Source: Branchiostoma floridae
Lineage: Eukaryota > Chordata > Leptocardii > Amphioxiformes > Branchiostomatidae
NCBI RefSeq assembly: GCF_000003815.2
Contig: NC_049979.1
Span: 6,418,196-6,478,195, forward strand
DNA length: 60,000 bases
Direction of reading: 5' to 3'
The position numbers were made by a program, and so were the translations under genes. The notes under the pieces are model-generated. The model was not told the origin of the DNA, did no database searches, and worked only from the letters and a program-made list of their open reading frames with translations. Below, in pieces: positions 15,101 to 28,200 of the stretch (the first letter of the stretch is position 1; every line of letters begins with the position of its first letter).

Positions 15101-18100
15101 ACGGGCATCACCATCAAATCCTGGTAGGCAGTACTCACACTGACGGCCATACGTGTTGTGTTGACAGTCCTGCAATCAATAACATAGCACAAACTCCATT
15201 ATCTTTACCAGATTGTCTCGTCATTGGTGACTCAGTTGAAGTATCTGTGTCTGCATCTGAGAATGGAGAGATGGTTTGTGGAGGTTAGTATGGCTTTGCT
15301 GCAATGATTTCCACTGTCCACACCACAGGTGGGATTAAGAAATGATTGATAATATGATTATGTCTCCAGCAGGTTGTATCCTGCTGAAAATGGATGATTC
15401 CTGAGCAGTCGTTCAAATGGATGGTGATATGGACACTTGCTCCATAAGTAGTGAGATGTGGAAGGGGCTGAGGATGAGATTCACATTGGCTTTCATCTTA
15501 TGATGTCCTGATGGCATCCATTCCTTACAAATCTTCATGTAGCCATGTTTTACATGGAAGGAATGTTTAGTGGTGTTCTCCAATGTGGTTAAATCCAGGA
15601 TGGTGATGACTTTATGGCATAAATGTTTCACAGGCAGAATCTGTGTTTGCCTCACCACACAGGTCCCATCACTGCCGCACTGACTGGAGTGTCCGTGGCA
15701 TTCACAAGATGGCTGCTCTTGCTGGCAGTCTTCAGCGGTTCCTCTACGGGCCTCCCCAGTAAAGCCAGGCAGGCAATATTCACATTGAGCCCCATAGGTG
15801 TTGTGCTGACAGTCCTGGAGACAAAGCCTGGGTTTTATTTCATGGTTTTTCTACATTGGAGGGTTGAGTGCTGTCTTTGACAGTCACCAGGAGAGTATTT
15901 CTTAATATTCAGGCTAGTTTTTCACATATTCATTTGTGCATTTGTGACTTTGCAATATAATATCTATTGTCTCAAGTTGTTTTGTTGATTCCAAATATAT
16001 GTAGAAGAAAAAACATCCACATCAATCTGTCTTGAACAGCAACATGAATTACTTCTATGGATGCTTTCATTTTGGTGTGAGTTAGTGGCAACGTAGCATT
16101 AAGCACTGATGTTCAGTAGCAAATTTCAGATGAAGCTGGTAAAAGGGCACCAGCGGTGCTTAGGACTTCAGCAATTATTTACCTTTTCTCTCACCTGAAG
16201 ATGACTAGCTGAAGGGAACATGTCAGCTCTGTTGGTTAGGACCAACGCTAAGTGAAATGCTTTCCAGCAGGGGATAAACCAGAGTAAAGATAGGAAACTC
16301 AGCCCCAAAGAGAAGCCATCGCTCCATCACCCAAGGCTGGGCAGGGCAGGCAGAGCAGGAAAGCAATATACAGCAATTGCATTGGATGCTGGTACTTGAA
16401 TTAGTGATGGAAAAGCGATGATCTATCTACAAGAGCAGCAGTCACAGGATGAGCATTGCAGAGGCTTTGCTGGTTCAAAGCAATGTACAACACCTTCAGG
16501 TACCAGCCAAATCTCCATTTATGCACAGGGAATAGCAGGTTGGAGTTAAGGCCACAGTCACTGTGATACAATGCTAGCAAGCAGCAGCTGGATGATGCAT
16601 GGGGAAAAGTAAATCTTCTCCTCCTTAAGCATTCAGGACAGTGTGCTTTAATGTTGGAGTCATTAACATGCTCACCACACAGTTGCCACTGCTGTCACAT
16701 TCGCTGGAGTGACCATGGCATTCACAAGATGGTGTGGCAGCTTGGCAGTCAGTGGATGTGCCCCCACGGGCATCACCTTCAAACCCTGGCATACAGTACT
16801 CACACTGGGAGCCATAAGTGTTGTGTTGGCAATCCTGTGGTTGAAAGGATGTGCCTTTACACATTGCCAGTAACAATTACTAACAGTGACATGAGATTAG
16901 CGTAGCCAGCATTCAAAGTTCAATTTTTCATACTTTTTCACCTAGCACAAGATCAGTCATGATTCCTGACATTGACGTTGACTTCATGTAAACATCTAAA
17001 TGCTGAACTCATATTCATTTATACCAGTAACAGTACTTTTCAAATTTGCCATGGTCTATTTGATGATGACAATAATGTGGATAGCTTGCAACTGCAACAG
17101 CTTTGTAGATGTGGCAACCATTTATCGTAGCTACATGTACTCATGGAATGTCCTTGTCGGGGAGGGTTGATGACTTGGGGATGGTCAAGATGACATGAAC
17201 CATGATACGTAAGTCTCACCACGCAGTTTCCACTGCTGTCACACTCATCAGCATGTCCATGGCACTCGCAGGCCGGCTGTGTCTGCTGCTGAACACAGTC
17301 ACTGGATGTTCCTCGTCGGGCGTCACCGGAGAACCCAGGCAGGCAGTACTCACACTGAGGACCGTATGTGTTGTGCTGGCAATCCTGTAGAGGTCATTCA
17401 AGCCGTGAGTTGTTGGGGTTTTTTTAAAATAATTTTTTCCTTTTGTCTGTTTGGTCTGTGTAAGCAGCCACACTTCTCAGTGATGAAAGGTCATCACTGG
17501 GTAATGACCAGGACCTTGGGACAATGAATGAAGGTTTGTTTGTGTCGGGAGAAGCAATGTAGGCACGGGGAGGGGAGGGGATGCTGTGGGGACGATGCCT
17601 TGGTGTAAAGGAGAGATACAGCCATGGGAAAAGGGTTTCAGCATGAAGACACTCCGTGGGAAAAGGCTCTTGATTCAGGCATGATTCCTGGACAAGGCAA
17701 GCATATGATTGGGATCTGGATGTTGAGACAAGGTTGGCCACTGACAAAGGAATCTGGACGAAATTGAAGGATCTTGGAGCTTGGTCATGGGACACAATTT
17801 TAGCATATAAGCACTGTATAAAGTTTAGACCATCAGCAACATAACATTTTGCATCTGCCGTCCATGAACTATTTTCACACCAAACTCAGGAAAAATAGGA
17901 ATCTGCTAGATTTTGTGTGAAAAACTTGCCACTAGTTAGCAAAATGAAGGTCTCACCACACAGTTGCCACTGGCATCACACTGGTCAGAGTGGCTATGAC
18001 AGCTACAGGCTGGCTGAGCTTGTTGACAATCAGTTGGTGTGCCGATGCGGGCATCACCTTCAAACCCTGGCATACAGTACTCACACTGGGAGCCATATGT

Positions 18101-21100
18101 GTTGTGCTGGCAATTCTGTGTTTGAAAGGGCATGCCTTTTTGTAACGCCAGTAAACTAAACCATGATTGAAAGTGAGCAAAAGACAAATGTTTGCTTGTG
18201 GAAGAACATTGATACCAACAAAATAGGACACAACAAAGCAACCAAACATTTAAAGCAACCAGACATTTACAACAAATAATGGTTCAAAAACATTGTAAGC
18301 AAGTGCTCACCACACAGTTACCACTTGAGTCACACTCGTTGGAGTGCCCATGGCACTCACAAGCGGGTGCCGCCTGCTGGCAGTCACTAGCAGTGCCTCT
18401 GCGCGCATCGCCTTCAAAGCCTGCCATACAGTACTCACACTGAGGACCATATGTGTTGTGCTGACAGTCCTACAATTTTAAGAATGTGCTTGTCAACAAT
18501 ACGATACACATGGACAAAGCTTGAGTATTACACAAGACAAGATTTTGATACAATGTACTAACGTAGCAATGCAACAGACAAGAAAACAGTAAGGTGCCAA
18601 AACACAAGTTACGGTGCTGCAATATGAGTCCACAATAGAGCTCACCATACAGTTGCCACGAGAGTTGCACTGACTTGAGTGCCCATGGCACTCACAAGCA
18701 GGTGCTGCTTGTTGGCAATCATCAGCGGTACCTCTGCGCGCATCGCCTTCAAAGCCAGGCATACAGTACTCACACTGAGGACCATATGTGTTGTGCTGGC
18801 AGTCCTGTATTGGAAAGCTTGTATCTCAACAAACAGTACACGGTGGACATAGACAAATTCAAGCTTTTAACATATAACGGCACTGAACAAAACATACAGG
18901 TAACAATACACTTACATGTGCAGCAATGGCAACACAACAATATTACAGACAACAAACATGACAAAATTGCATGAAAAGCCTAATTGCACTGAATGAGTGC
19001 TCACCACACAGTTGCCACTGGAGTCACACTGACTTGAGTGCCCATGGCACTCACAAGCGGGAGCTGCCTGCTGACAGTCATTAGATGTTCCTCTACGCGC
19101 ATCGCCTTCAAAGCCCGGCATACAGTACTCACACTGAGGACCATATGTGTTGTGCTGACAGTCCTGTGTGTCAAAGAATGCACCTTGTAATTTTTTGCCA
19201 GTGAATAGACCCAAAGTTTCAAGGAACTGACTATAGACTTCACATGATGAACAGAAAATTAAACTGAACATGTACATGTATGTTAGAGTTATTACAATAA
19301 AGCACAACAAAAAGCTTTAACACAGATAGTGCATGCAATTATTAGACAAGAATTTTACAGTGCTCACCGCACAATTTCCATCTGAGTCACACTCGTTGGA
19401 GTGCCCATAGCACTCGCAAGCAGGCGCTGCTTGCTGGCAGTCATTAGCTGTTCCTCTACGTGCATCGCCATCAAAGCCGGGCATACAGTATTCACACTGA
19501 GGACCATACGTGTTGTGCTGACAATCCTGTGGTTAAAAACGTTTGTGAGTGTCAAACTACTGTTATAACTCTGCCTGCTACTACAGGTGCATTAGTATTC
19601 ATTAATTATGCTAATACAGCAGTGCAATAGAAAGCAAAACGGTTAGGTGTCTAAAAGCAAAACACAGAGCAGAGACAAATTCACAGTAACATCATGAATC
19701 CTCACCACACAGTTGCCACTGGAGTCACACTGACTTGAGTGCCCATAGCACTCACAAGCGGGCGCTGCTTGCTGACAGTCATCAGCAGTTCCTCTACGCG
19801 CATCACCGTCAAAGCCAGGCATACAGTACTCACACTGAGGGCCATATGTGTTGTGCTGACAGTCCTGTGTTCCAAAGGATGCACCTTGTAATTTTGTTGC
19901 CAGTGAATTGAACCAATGTTTACAGGAACTGAATTGCAAAATAAGCAACAGAAAATCAAACTGAACATGTATGTTAAAGTTATGACAATGAAACACAACA
20001 CAACAAAAAGCAATACCACACAGTTATCCTGCATGCAATTATTAGACAAGCATTTTACTGAGCTCACCACACAATTTCCATCTGAGTCACACTGGCTAGA
20101 GTGCCCATAGCACTCACAAGCAGGTGCAGCCTGCTGACAATCATCGGCAGTGCCTCTACGCGCATCGCCTTCAAACCCTGGCATACAGTACTCACACTGA
20201 GGACCATATGTGTTGTGCTGACAGTCCTGTGATTTAAAACATACGCCTTTGACATAAACAAGATGCATATGGCAGTGTTGGGGTAGCATGGTCAGATATC
20301 ATCTAAGTTTTAAACACTATGAACACAGCAACACGTGCATTAGTGAACACTGAATTATATTAGCACAACATGCTACATAACAAAACAGAAACATATCAAA
20401 AGACAAGGGCAGAATGTTATCTAAAAAGACAAGTGCTCACCACACAGTTGCCACTGGAGTCACACTGACTAGAGTGCCCATAGCACTCACAAGCGGGTGC
20501 AGCCTGCCGACAATCATCAGCAGTGCCTCCTCGAGCATCGCCCTCAAAGCCAGGCATACAGTACTCACACTGAGGACCATACGTGTTGTGCTGACAGTCC
20601 TATGATTAGAAATGATTGCCTTTCATCAACAGATGACGCACAGAGTTATGAGGCTATCACAGGAAAAGCATACAAATAGTAATTGTTTTTGTAGGTGCAT
20701 TCATATTAGTACACAGTAGACAAGACCAAAACAACAAGATGTCAAAAGACAAACAGCGATTTAGAAAGGTATGAATATACAGGTGTTCTCACCACACAGT
20801 TGCCACTGGAGTCACATTGACTGGAGTGCCCATAGCACTCGCAAGCGGGAGCTGCCTGCTGACAATCATTGGCAGTGCCTCCTCTCGCATCGCCCTCAAA
20901 GCCAGGCATACAGTACTCACACTGAGAGCCATATGTGTTGTGCTGACAGTCCTGGGATTATACAAATTTTCTTCATCAACAATCAACTGGTGGATGGATA
21001 TCTCCAGGAAAAAAGAATGAAGAATGATACCGCACAGATATAAACATTTCAACATACATGTAGTGCTTACTTTTACTGTGCATTAGTACACAGTGACACA

Positions 21101-24100
21101 ATACAGTATTAGGCTATATGACATAAGACCACAATGTCTAAAGACAATTGACAGGGTGAAGAGGTATGTAACAACATGAGTGCTCACCACACAGTTACCA
21201 CTTGAATCACACTGACTGGAGTGCCCATAGCACTCACAAGCGGGTGCCGCCTGCCGACAATCATCAGCAGTACCTCCTCGTGCATCGCCCTCAAAGCCAG
21301 GCATACAGTACTCACACTGAGGACCATACGTGTTGTGCTGACAGTCCTAAATAAGGCAAGTGAATGATTACCATCACACATTGGGACCATTTCTAGGGAG
21401 CATACCACAGCAGTCAACTCGAATGATGTTTTAGCAAATCCAGCCTTTAACACTGCTTTTGGATTCATAGATACTGTATAAAATACTGCAGCAAATATAA
21501 GACTGAGTAAGATACTGTAAATGCATTTGATTTCGCGGGGATTTAATTTCGCGGTAGCGGCAAAATGGACATTTCGCGGTGGATTTAATTTCGCGGTAGC
21601 GCCATCCCGCGAAATTCAATGCATTTTCAGCACTGCACTGTAGTCACGAACTGCCGTGTAAAACCCGGCGCCTCTACAAACCGCCAGTCGGAAAACACTT
21701 GCTGGTTAACCGGTAAGGGTCCTATACAGACGGATAGAACAGTTTCCATGCTTTTGACTTGTTCTTGCGTGAGCCACTGTTACTGATCTAATCGTATCTA
21801 CCCTCTCAATACGTAATAGTATACAGTAGTACGACCTTTGTATCATGGTGAACATACTGTACAGTACTGTAATACAGTTGGTCGTATGAAAAAATTACAT
21901 GTGTGTCTTCACCGTAGTAAGTATGTCAAACATTTCATTATACAGTGACAAAGACAGTAGTAGTATGTACATGGAGCGGAAAAGGGGCACCTTAGGCGGC
22001 GCCAGCAGACGAAATATTCGCGGTGGATTTAATTTCGCGGTGAAGCGGCCAGCGCGAAAACCGTGAATATTAATCCACCGCGAATATTTCTGCATTTACA
22101 GTACATGCTGTGCAGTTTGCATCAAGAGTAAAGCAACCTGCAAGATGCTCACCACACAATTGCACAAGCTGTACTGCCAATGGCAGTCACAAGGGGGCGC
22201 TATTACACATGTACCTACTACTAGACATTATAGTGTTGGAGATGCTGCAGTTTCAAAACTGTTATATGGCCTTTGCAGAAAGGTATATAAATAACACAGT
22301 CACAAATCATTGTGAGAACAAAGAAATGTCGACAGCCCAAAATAGTTAAGCAGTCCTCTTACTACTACTTACACTACTACAAAAAGTATATGTCATGTTG
22401 ATTAAGCAATTTTGAATGCGCACGCTGCCACCACATTTGTCTTGTTCATTGTTACCACATCTGTGTATTGAGGAAAGAAGGTAAATGAGACCATGCTTAC
22501 CACACAGTTACCATTGGAGTCACATTGGCTGGAATGCCCATAGCACTCACATGATGGGGCTGCCCTTTGGCAGTCATCAGCTGTGCCACTTCTTGCATCA
22601 CCCTCAAAACCTGGCATACAGTACTCGCATTGAGGACCGTATGTGTTGTGCTGACAGTCCTATGGTTAAGAGCGATAAATGTGTTTGGTTATGTGTCTAT
22701 TGATATACCTCTGAATGCTGCAACATGGATTGCAACAATACATTATTACACTGGTTTATCTTACTAAAATGTGGAAACCAGAAAATGTTATCAATAAAAT
22801 ATTTCAGTCTCCCATCCATGAGGAAAGGCAGGGAGGCTTGAGTCAGGTGGAAAGTTAAAAAGTTCACAGGTGGGACGATACTTACCACACAGTTGCCACT
22901 GCTATCACACTGGCTAGAGTGCCCATAGCACTCACAGGCGGGTGCTGCCTGTTGACAGTCATTGGCAGTACCTCCACGCGCATCACCTTCAAAGCCAGGC
23001 ATACAGTACTCACACTGAGAACCATACGTGTTGTGTTGACAGTCCTGTTGGGAAATAGCAGTTGTTTTCAATGAACGTTTAATTGTGCCACTCGTAGTTA
23101 CATGTCAGTCATGTCTGCAATAGTTATTTATGGATGAAGGGTGCTTGATGCCAAAGAACATGCCATGATGTTAAGCAGCTCTTGATACTCAGGAAAAGGA
23201 TGCTGGTAAGGACCAGGTGCATTTTTGGATGCTGGGGAGGTAAACAGGCAACTCTGGATGCTGGGGAGGATAATTAACGACTCTGGATGCTGGGGGGGAT
23301 GATAAGCAGTTCTGGATGCTGGGATGATAATCACCAACTTTGGATGCTGGGGACAATGATAAGCAGTTCTGGATGCCAGGGAGGATGATAAGCAACTTTG
23401 GATGCTAGAGGGTATAATGCTGGGGACGATGATAAGCTGATCTGGATGCTGGGGAAGACGATAAGCAACTCAGGATGCTGGGGACAATGATACGCAGCTC
23501 TGGATGCTGGGGAGGATGATAAGCAGCTCTGGATACTGGGGACAATGATAAGCAGTTCTGGATGCCGGGATGATAATCACTAACTCAGGATGTTGGGCAG
23601 GGAGGACAATTAGCAAATCTGGATGCTGGGATAATAATTAACAATTCAGGATGCTTGGGAGGATGACAAGCAGTTCTGGATGCCAGGGAGAATAAGCAAG
23701 TTTGGATGCTGGAGAGGATAATTATCAACTCTGGATGCTGGGGACAATGATAGGCTGATCTGGATTCCAGAAGGATAAAGGATAAGCAGGGAGGGGGATG
23801 TATATATCTGGATGCTGGGGAAAAGGATGTGCCGTTCTAGATGCCGGGACAAAAAGCAAATCTGGATGCTGGAAGGGTGAAGCGGGGAGGGTGATGAGTA
23901 CATCTGACTCCTCGGGAGTAGGATGTGCTGTTCTAGATGTTGGGACAATGAGCAGTCCTGGATGCCAGGAGGATAATAAGCAGATCTGGGTGCTTGGAAG
24001 GAAGGTAGGAAGCTCTAGGTTACAGGAGGGTGATGAGCAGCTTCTGATAGATTCCTTGTGTTGCTTGGTGAAAATAATGCTCATTCCTCTATCCAAATGT

Positions 24101-25170
24101 CCTGAAAAAAAATCATGCTCTCAAATTGCTAGCTGGTGCTGTGCTCTTGAGTGAAGTGATCTTTCTGATGCAAATGCTTATAGCAACGCTGCAAGGCACC
24201 TTACCATACAGTTTCCATTGCTATCGCACTGGCTTGAGTGGCCATGGCAGTTACATCTGGTCACAGCGACACAGTCATCAGGGTTTCCTTTCCTGGCGTC
24301 ACCAGTAAACCCGGGCAAACAGTACTCACAGTTGGCTCCAAATGTGTTATGCTGGCAAGCCTACAGACACATGCCATCATTAGAATACGCCTTTAAAGTC
24401 TACTGCTCTGCTTAGCATACTGTAACATTATTTACATGTATTTAAGAATACATGTGCATCAAGCTTGCAATGCTTTCCAACACTCAAGCAAGTGCAAACC
24501 TGATATCCATATTCGTGGATGACTGCTGATCCATGCAGATAGATGTCGGATAGGATACCCCATGTAAAGGGTGCCAGCATCCGTAGGAGAAGTTTGGCTG
24601 TAAAGGACCAGCAGTAACCTACAGAGAGTCCTGATGAGTTGAAATTGTGGACTTTGTGGAGAACATGAGGTATGGACCCATCTCTCTCATTGTATCTGAC
24701 TGGATTACATGGTAAATCTTTAAACTGTGACAACTTGGTACTGATGATATTTTTCTGCAGCAGATCATGAGCTTCTTGAAGTTTTAGGTATGCCTGGTGA
24801 GCAGCCACTCCCTTTTCTTCAAATCTTGCAAAGGTTCAGTCCAGTGGTCCTCAACAGGGTAACAGTTGAACACATGAAGGGGATGAGAAGACATCGGTTG
24901 TCACTCGCTGTGTGCTGATACCTGTTTGTTACCACAATGAGGGGGCAAACTTGCAGAAGATTGAAACATTGCAGGGAGCCTCAGCTGCTTTATCAAGGGA
25001 AACAGCAGGTGTCAACCGTGTGTTCATGTCCACCACAACAGTTATTTCATTCAACCAACAAACCAACCAACCACTTTTTCCTCTGCATCCTTCATTCACA
25101 ACCAGAGACAAACCTGGTAATACCGTTACCAGCAGTACTTCAATCTCACCTCAGGTTCTAAAGAAACCTT

Positions 25171-25211
<41 letters not shown>

Positions 25212-28200
25212 AATATTATGATAATATTAATAATACATTTTGTACATTCTGCAACAATGAAATTATTACAACTAAAACATACATTTTATTTGTGGATTTC
25301 TGTAAAAAAAAAAAAAAAGACATGCATTTCATCTTTGCACAACACAAATTTGACATACATTGTTGATATGGGTTTGTAATTTGTCTTGACAAACTTGTCT
25401 AAATATAAACTCCTAATATCAACCATTGCTTTTATGAATTTCCCTACAATAACCACCCCACCCCCTATCCTCCACTGAGAGACCATACAAACCTACCTGA
25501 CAACGCCCATATTCATCACATGAGTTGGAATGTCCATAGCAGTTACAGGATGGCCCAGGTTGGTCTCCACGACAGTCCTGGGGAGTGCCTCCTCTAGCAT
25601 CTCCAGTGAACCCGGGCAGGCAGTTCTCACAGTTGAACCCATATGTGTTGTGTTGGCAGTCCTAGAGATATTGATGGAGTGGTCAAAACTAACACTGAAG
25701 TAGCTTTACTGTACAATGTAATTTATCCTCAAAATGAAAAACTCCGGTGGTGCGTATCTTGGTGTTTTATCTTTGCTGAGACTGTTTGCCTGACCTGCAC
25801 ATTACTTTTTAAGGTGTAGGAGGGGTGCGCAATTCTTTCTCCACCCTCTCGACTACTGGCGCACTAAGTCTCACAGGGACAAGAACTGCATGTCACGTGT
25901 GAGATGGCTTCAGCAGATGCAGCTTTGTTGTTCGGAGTATCCGTCTCCTAGGAGGACTTACGACCAAGGATGTAAGGGGTTTCTCCTACCCCTGACTCAT
26001 GTAAGTGGGTGTGTCATGCCCGAACATGCCCCTAAGGCCTGCCACTGCCACAAAGGCCTGCCACTTGAGTATGCCAAGTTAAGACTTAAGCAATGTCTCT
26101 ATGTCAGTTTAAAAGATGTCACTTACCTGGCATCTTCCAAACTCATCGCAGTTGTTGGAGTGTCCATTGCACTGGCAGGTGGCTACAGCTGTGGAGGATT
26201 GACAATCGCTAGGAGTGCCTCCTCGGGCATCACCAGTGAATCCCGGTAGGCAAAACTCACACTGTGGACCGTACGTGTTATGCTGACAGTCCTGTGGAGA
26301 AATTAAAAACATATGACATAAGTAATCAGCTGCAACAGTTATCATCCAGGCATCATAAAGTACACTCTGAACCAAATGTTTACTGCAGTAAATTTGGAAT
26401 TAATGAAACTATGGGTTGCAACAATTATCTTAAATATGAAGGATAATTAGAGCAAATCACCTGGCATCTGCCATATTCATCACAGTTGGAGGAGTGCCCA
26501 TTGCAGTTGCAGTCTGGGGTCACTCGTATGCAGTCATTGGGAGTTCCTCTCTGGGCATTGCCAGAGTAACCTGGCAGACAGAACTCACAGTTGGGGCCGT
26601 ACGTGTTATGCTGACAATCCTGTGGGGAGATATACATGTAATGATCTTACAATGCTGAATTGAAATACAGGAACTAAGTGAGGACTCTTTACCCTATTCA
26701 AATTCCCATCGTGCAAAATAACATGCCCCTTCACCATCATATCTCAGCCCAGAAGCATGCAGCTCACAGAAGAAGGCTTAGCCAGGATGTGGCTGATTAG
26801 GCCAATATAATTGTCAGTCATCAGAGCATCATCAGGCACTGGAGTTTCACCCTTGAAAAGCTGGTAGATATGCCTGCATGCTTTAACATGTATCTTGAAT
26901 TGGGCTGATGATAGCCTGTCATGTGTCAAATGTGTAACGTCAACTTTCTTCGGGTTAATAGCTATTCACTTACTGTAGCCATAATAAAATCTCTGCATGC
27001 CTGTGAGGGCATAGGCTGCAAACATTTGGCCACACAGTTAGTTGAATTTTACTGAAAAGCTTTATTCATGGGACACATTTATGGAAAAGTTGGAGGAAGA
27101 ATTTTATTGATTATCTGAGAAGAGGGAGAAGTATAAGGTTTTATTCAAGACCAGTAGAGAAAATACAGAAATTAAGAATCAGGCATTCCTTTCCATATCA
27201 GAACTTGTTATTCAGTAAAAATTAGAGTAAAAAGTCAGAAACTTTATTTGTTCTGTCAAGGAGAAAAAGGATTGAAATTCTGTTGCCATGTTAGAGCATT
27301 TATTTCACTTTGGTTCACCGCACCACACACTGTCCGCTGAAACATTCATCCGAGTGGCCGTTGCATTGACAGCCCCCCTGGGGTGCCACGGTGTTGGGAG
27401 TGCAGTCCTGGGGTGTACCGCGTGTGGCATCGCCTGTGAAACCTTCCATGCAAAACTGGCAGCTGTCCCCGACTGTGTTGTGTTGGCAGTTCTACATGTG
27501 GGAGTCCAACACTCACAAGATGAGTGACAACGGAGGCGAATTAGGGGTCAGTGGACAGACTAGGACAGGTTGGGTTGGGTTGGGAGGGAACTTTAGGAAA
27601 GAGACTTTGGTAGCTTGGGAAAACATCTTAGATATCCTGGTTAAACATTTATTGTTTAAGAGGTTGCTGATTAAAAAACAACCTTATGAGTAAAGAATTT
27701 GCTAGTCTCGTTATTTACTTAGAAGGTTGATTGATGGATTGATGAAGTAACAGTCTCATTAATTTTAGAATGATACTAGTTTGATGAAACAATGATGGGA
27801 TTGGCTGTCAGTTGATGACCAAAGAAGTTCAATTGGTTTTATCATGAAAGTTCATCTGTGTTGGTAAATGACATGATGGATATCTAACTAACCAAAAGTA
27901 AAATTGATTGGGACTTATTCTGTGAAAAAGGCTGACAGAGTTGGCTGGAAATTTGGGGTAAGTCCCAATCAATTTTAGTGTTGGTTAGTAAAAGTTTAAT
28001 TTATCCAAAAGTTCAATGGGTTATTAGTTTCAATCCATTCAAAGGTCAATAGTTGATACTTACATTGGAGGTGAAGATAATTTTATACAGTCTTTGTTAG
28101 GTATGTAGATGTAGGTTATTTTTGTTGTTTAATGGATACTTTGAAAATGTCAGGAAAGGCTGGATGGAAGGTTATTGTGATGAAATGTACAAATGGGCAA

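Noticed and set aside
23128-24096. Several 60-120 residue minus-strand ORFs rich in HPE, SIQ and PAS
   Set aside because: They are translations of the minisatellite in different frames.
24428-24808. 126-residue minus-strand ORF in the intron after LE exon 9
   Set aside because: No domain, no module-like cysteine pattern and no phase-compatible splice sites; probably chance or an old insertion.
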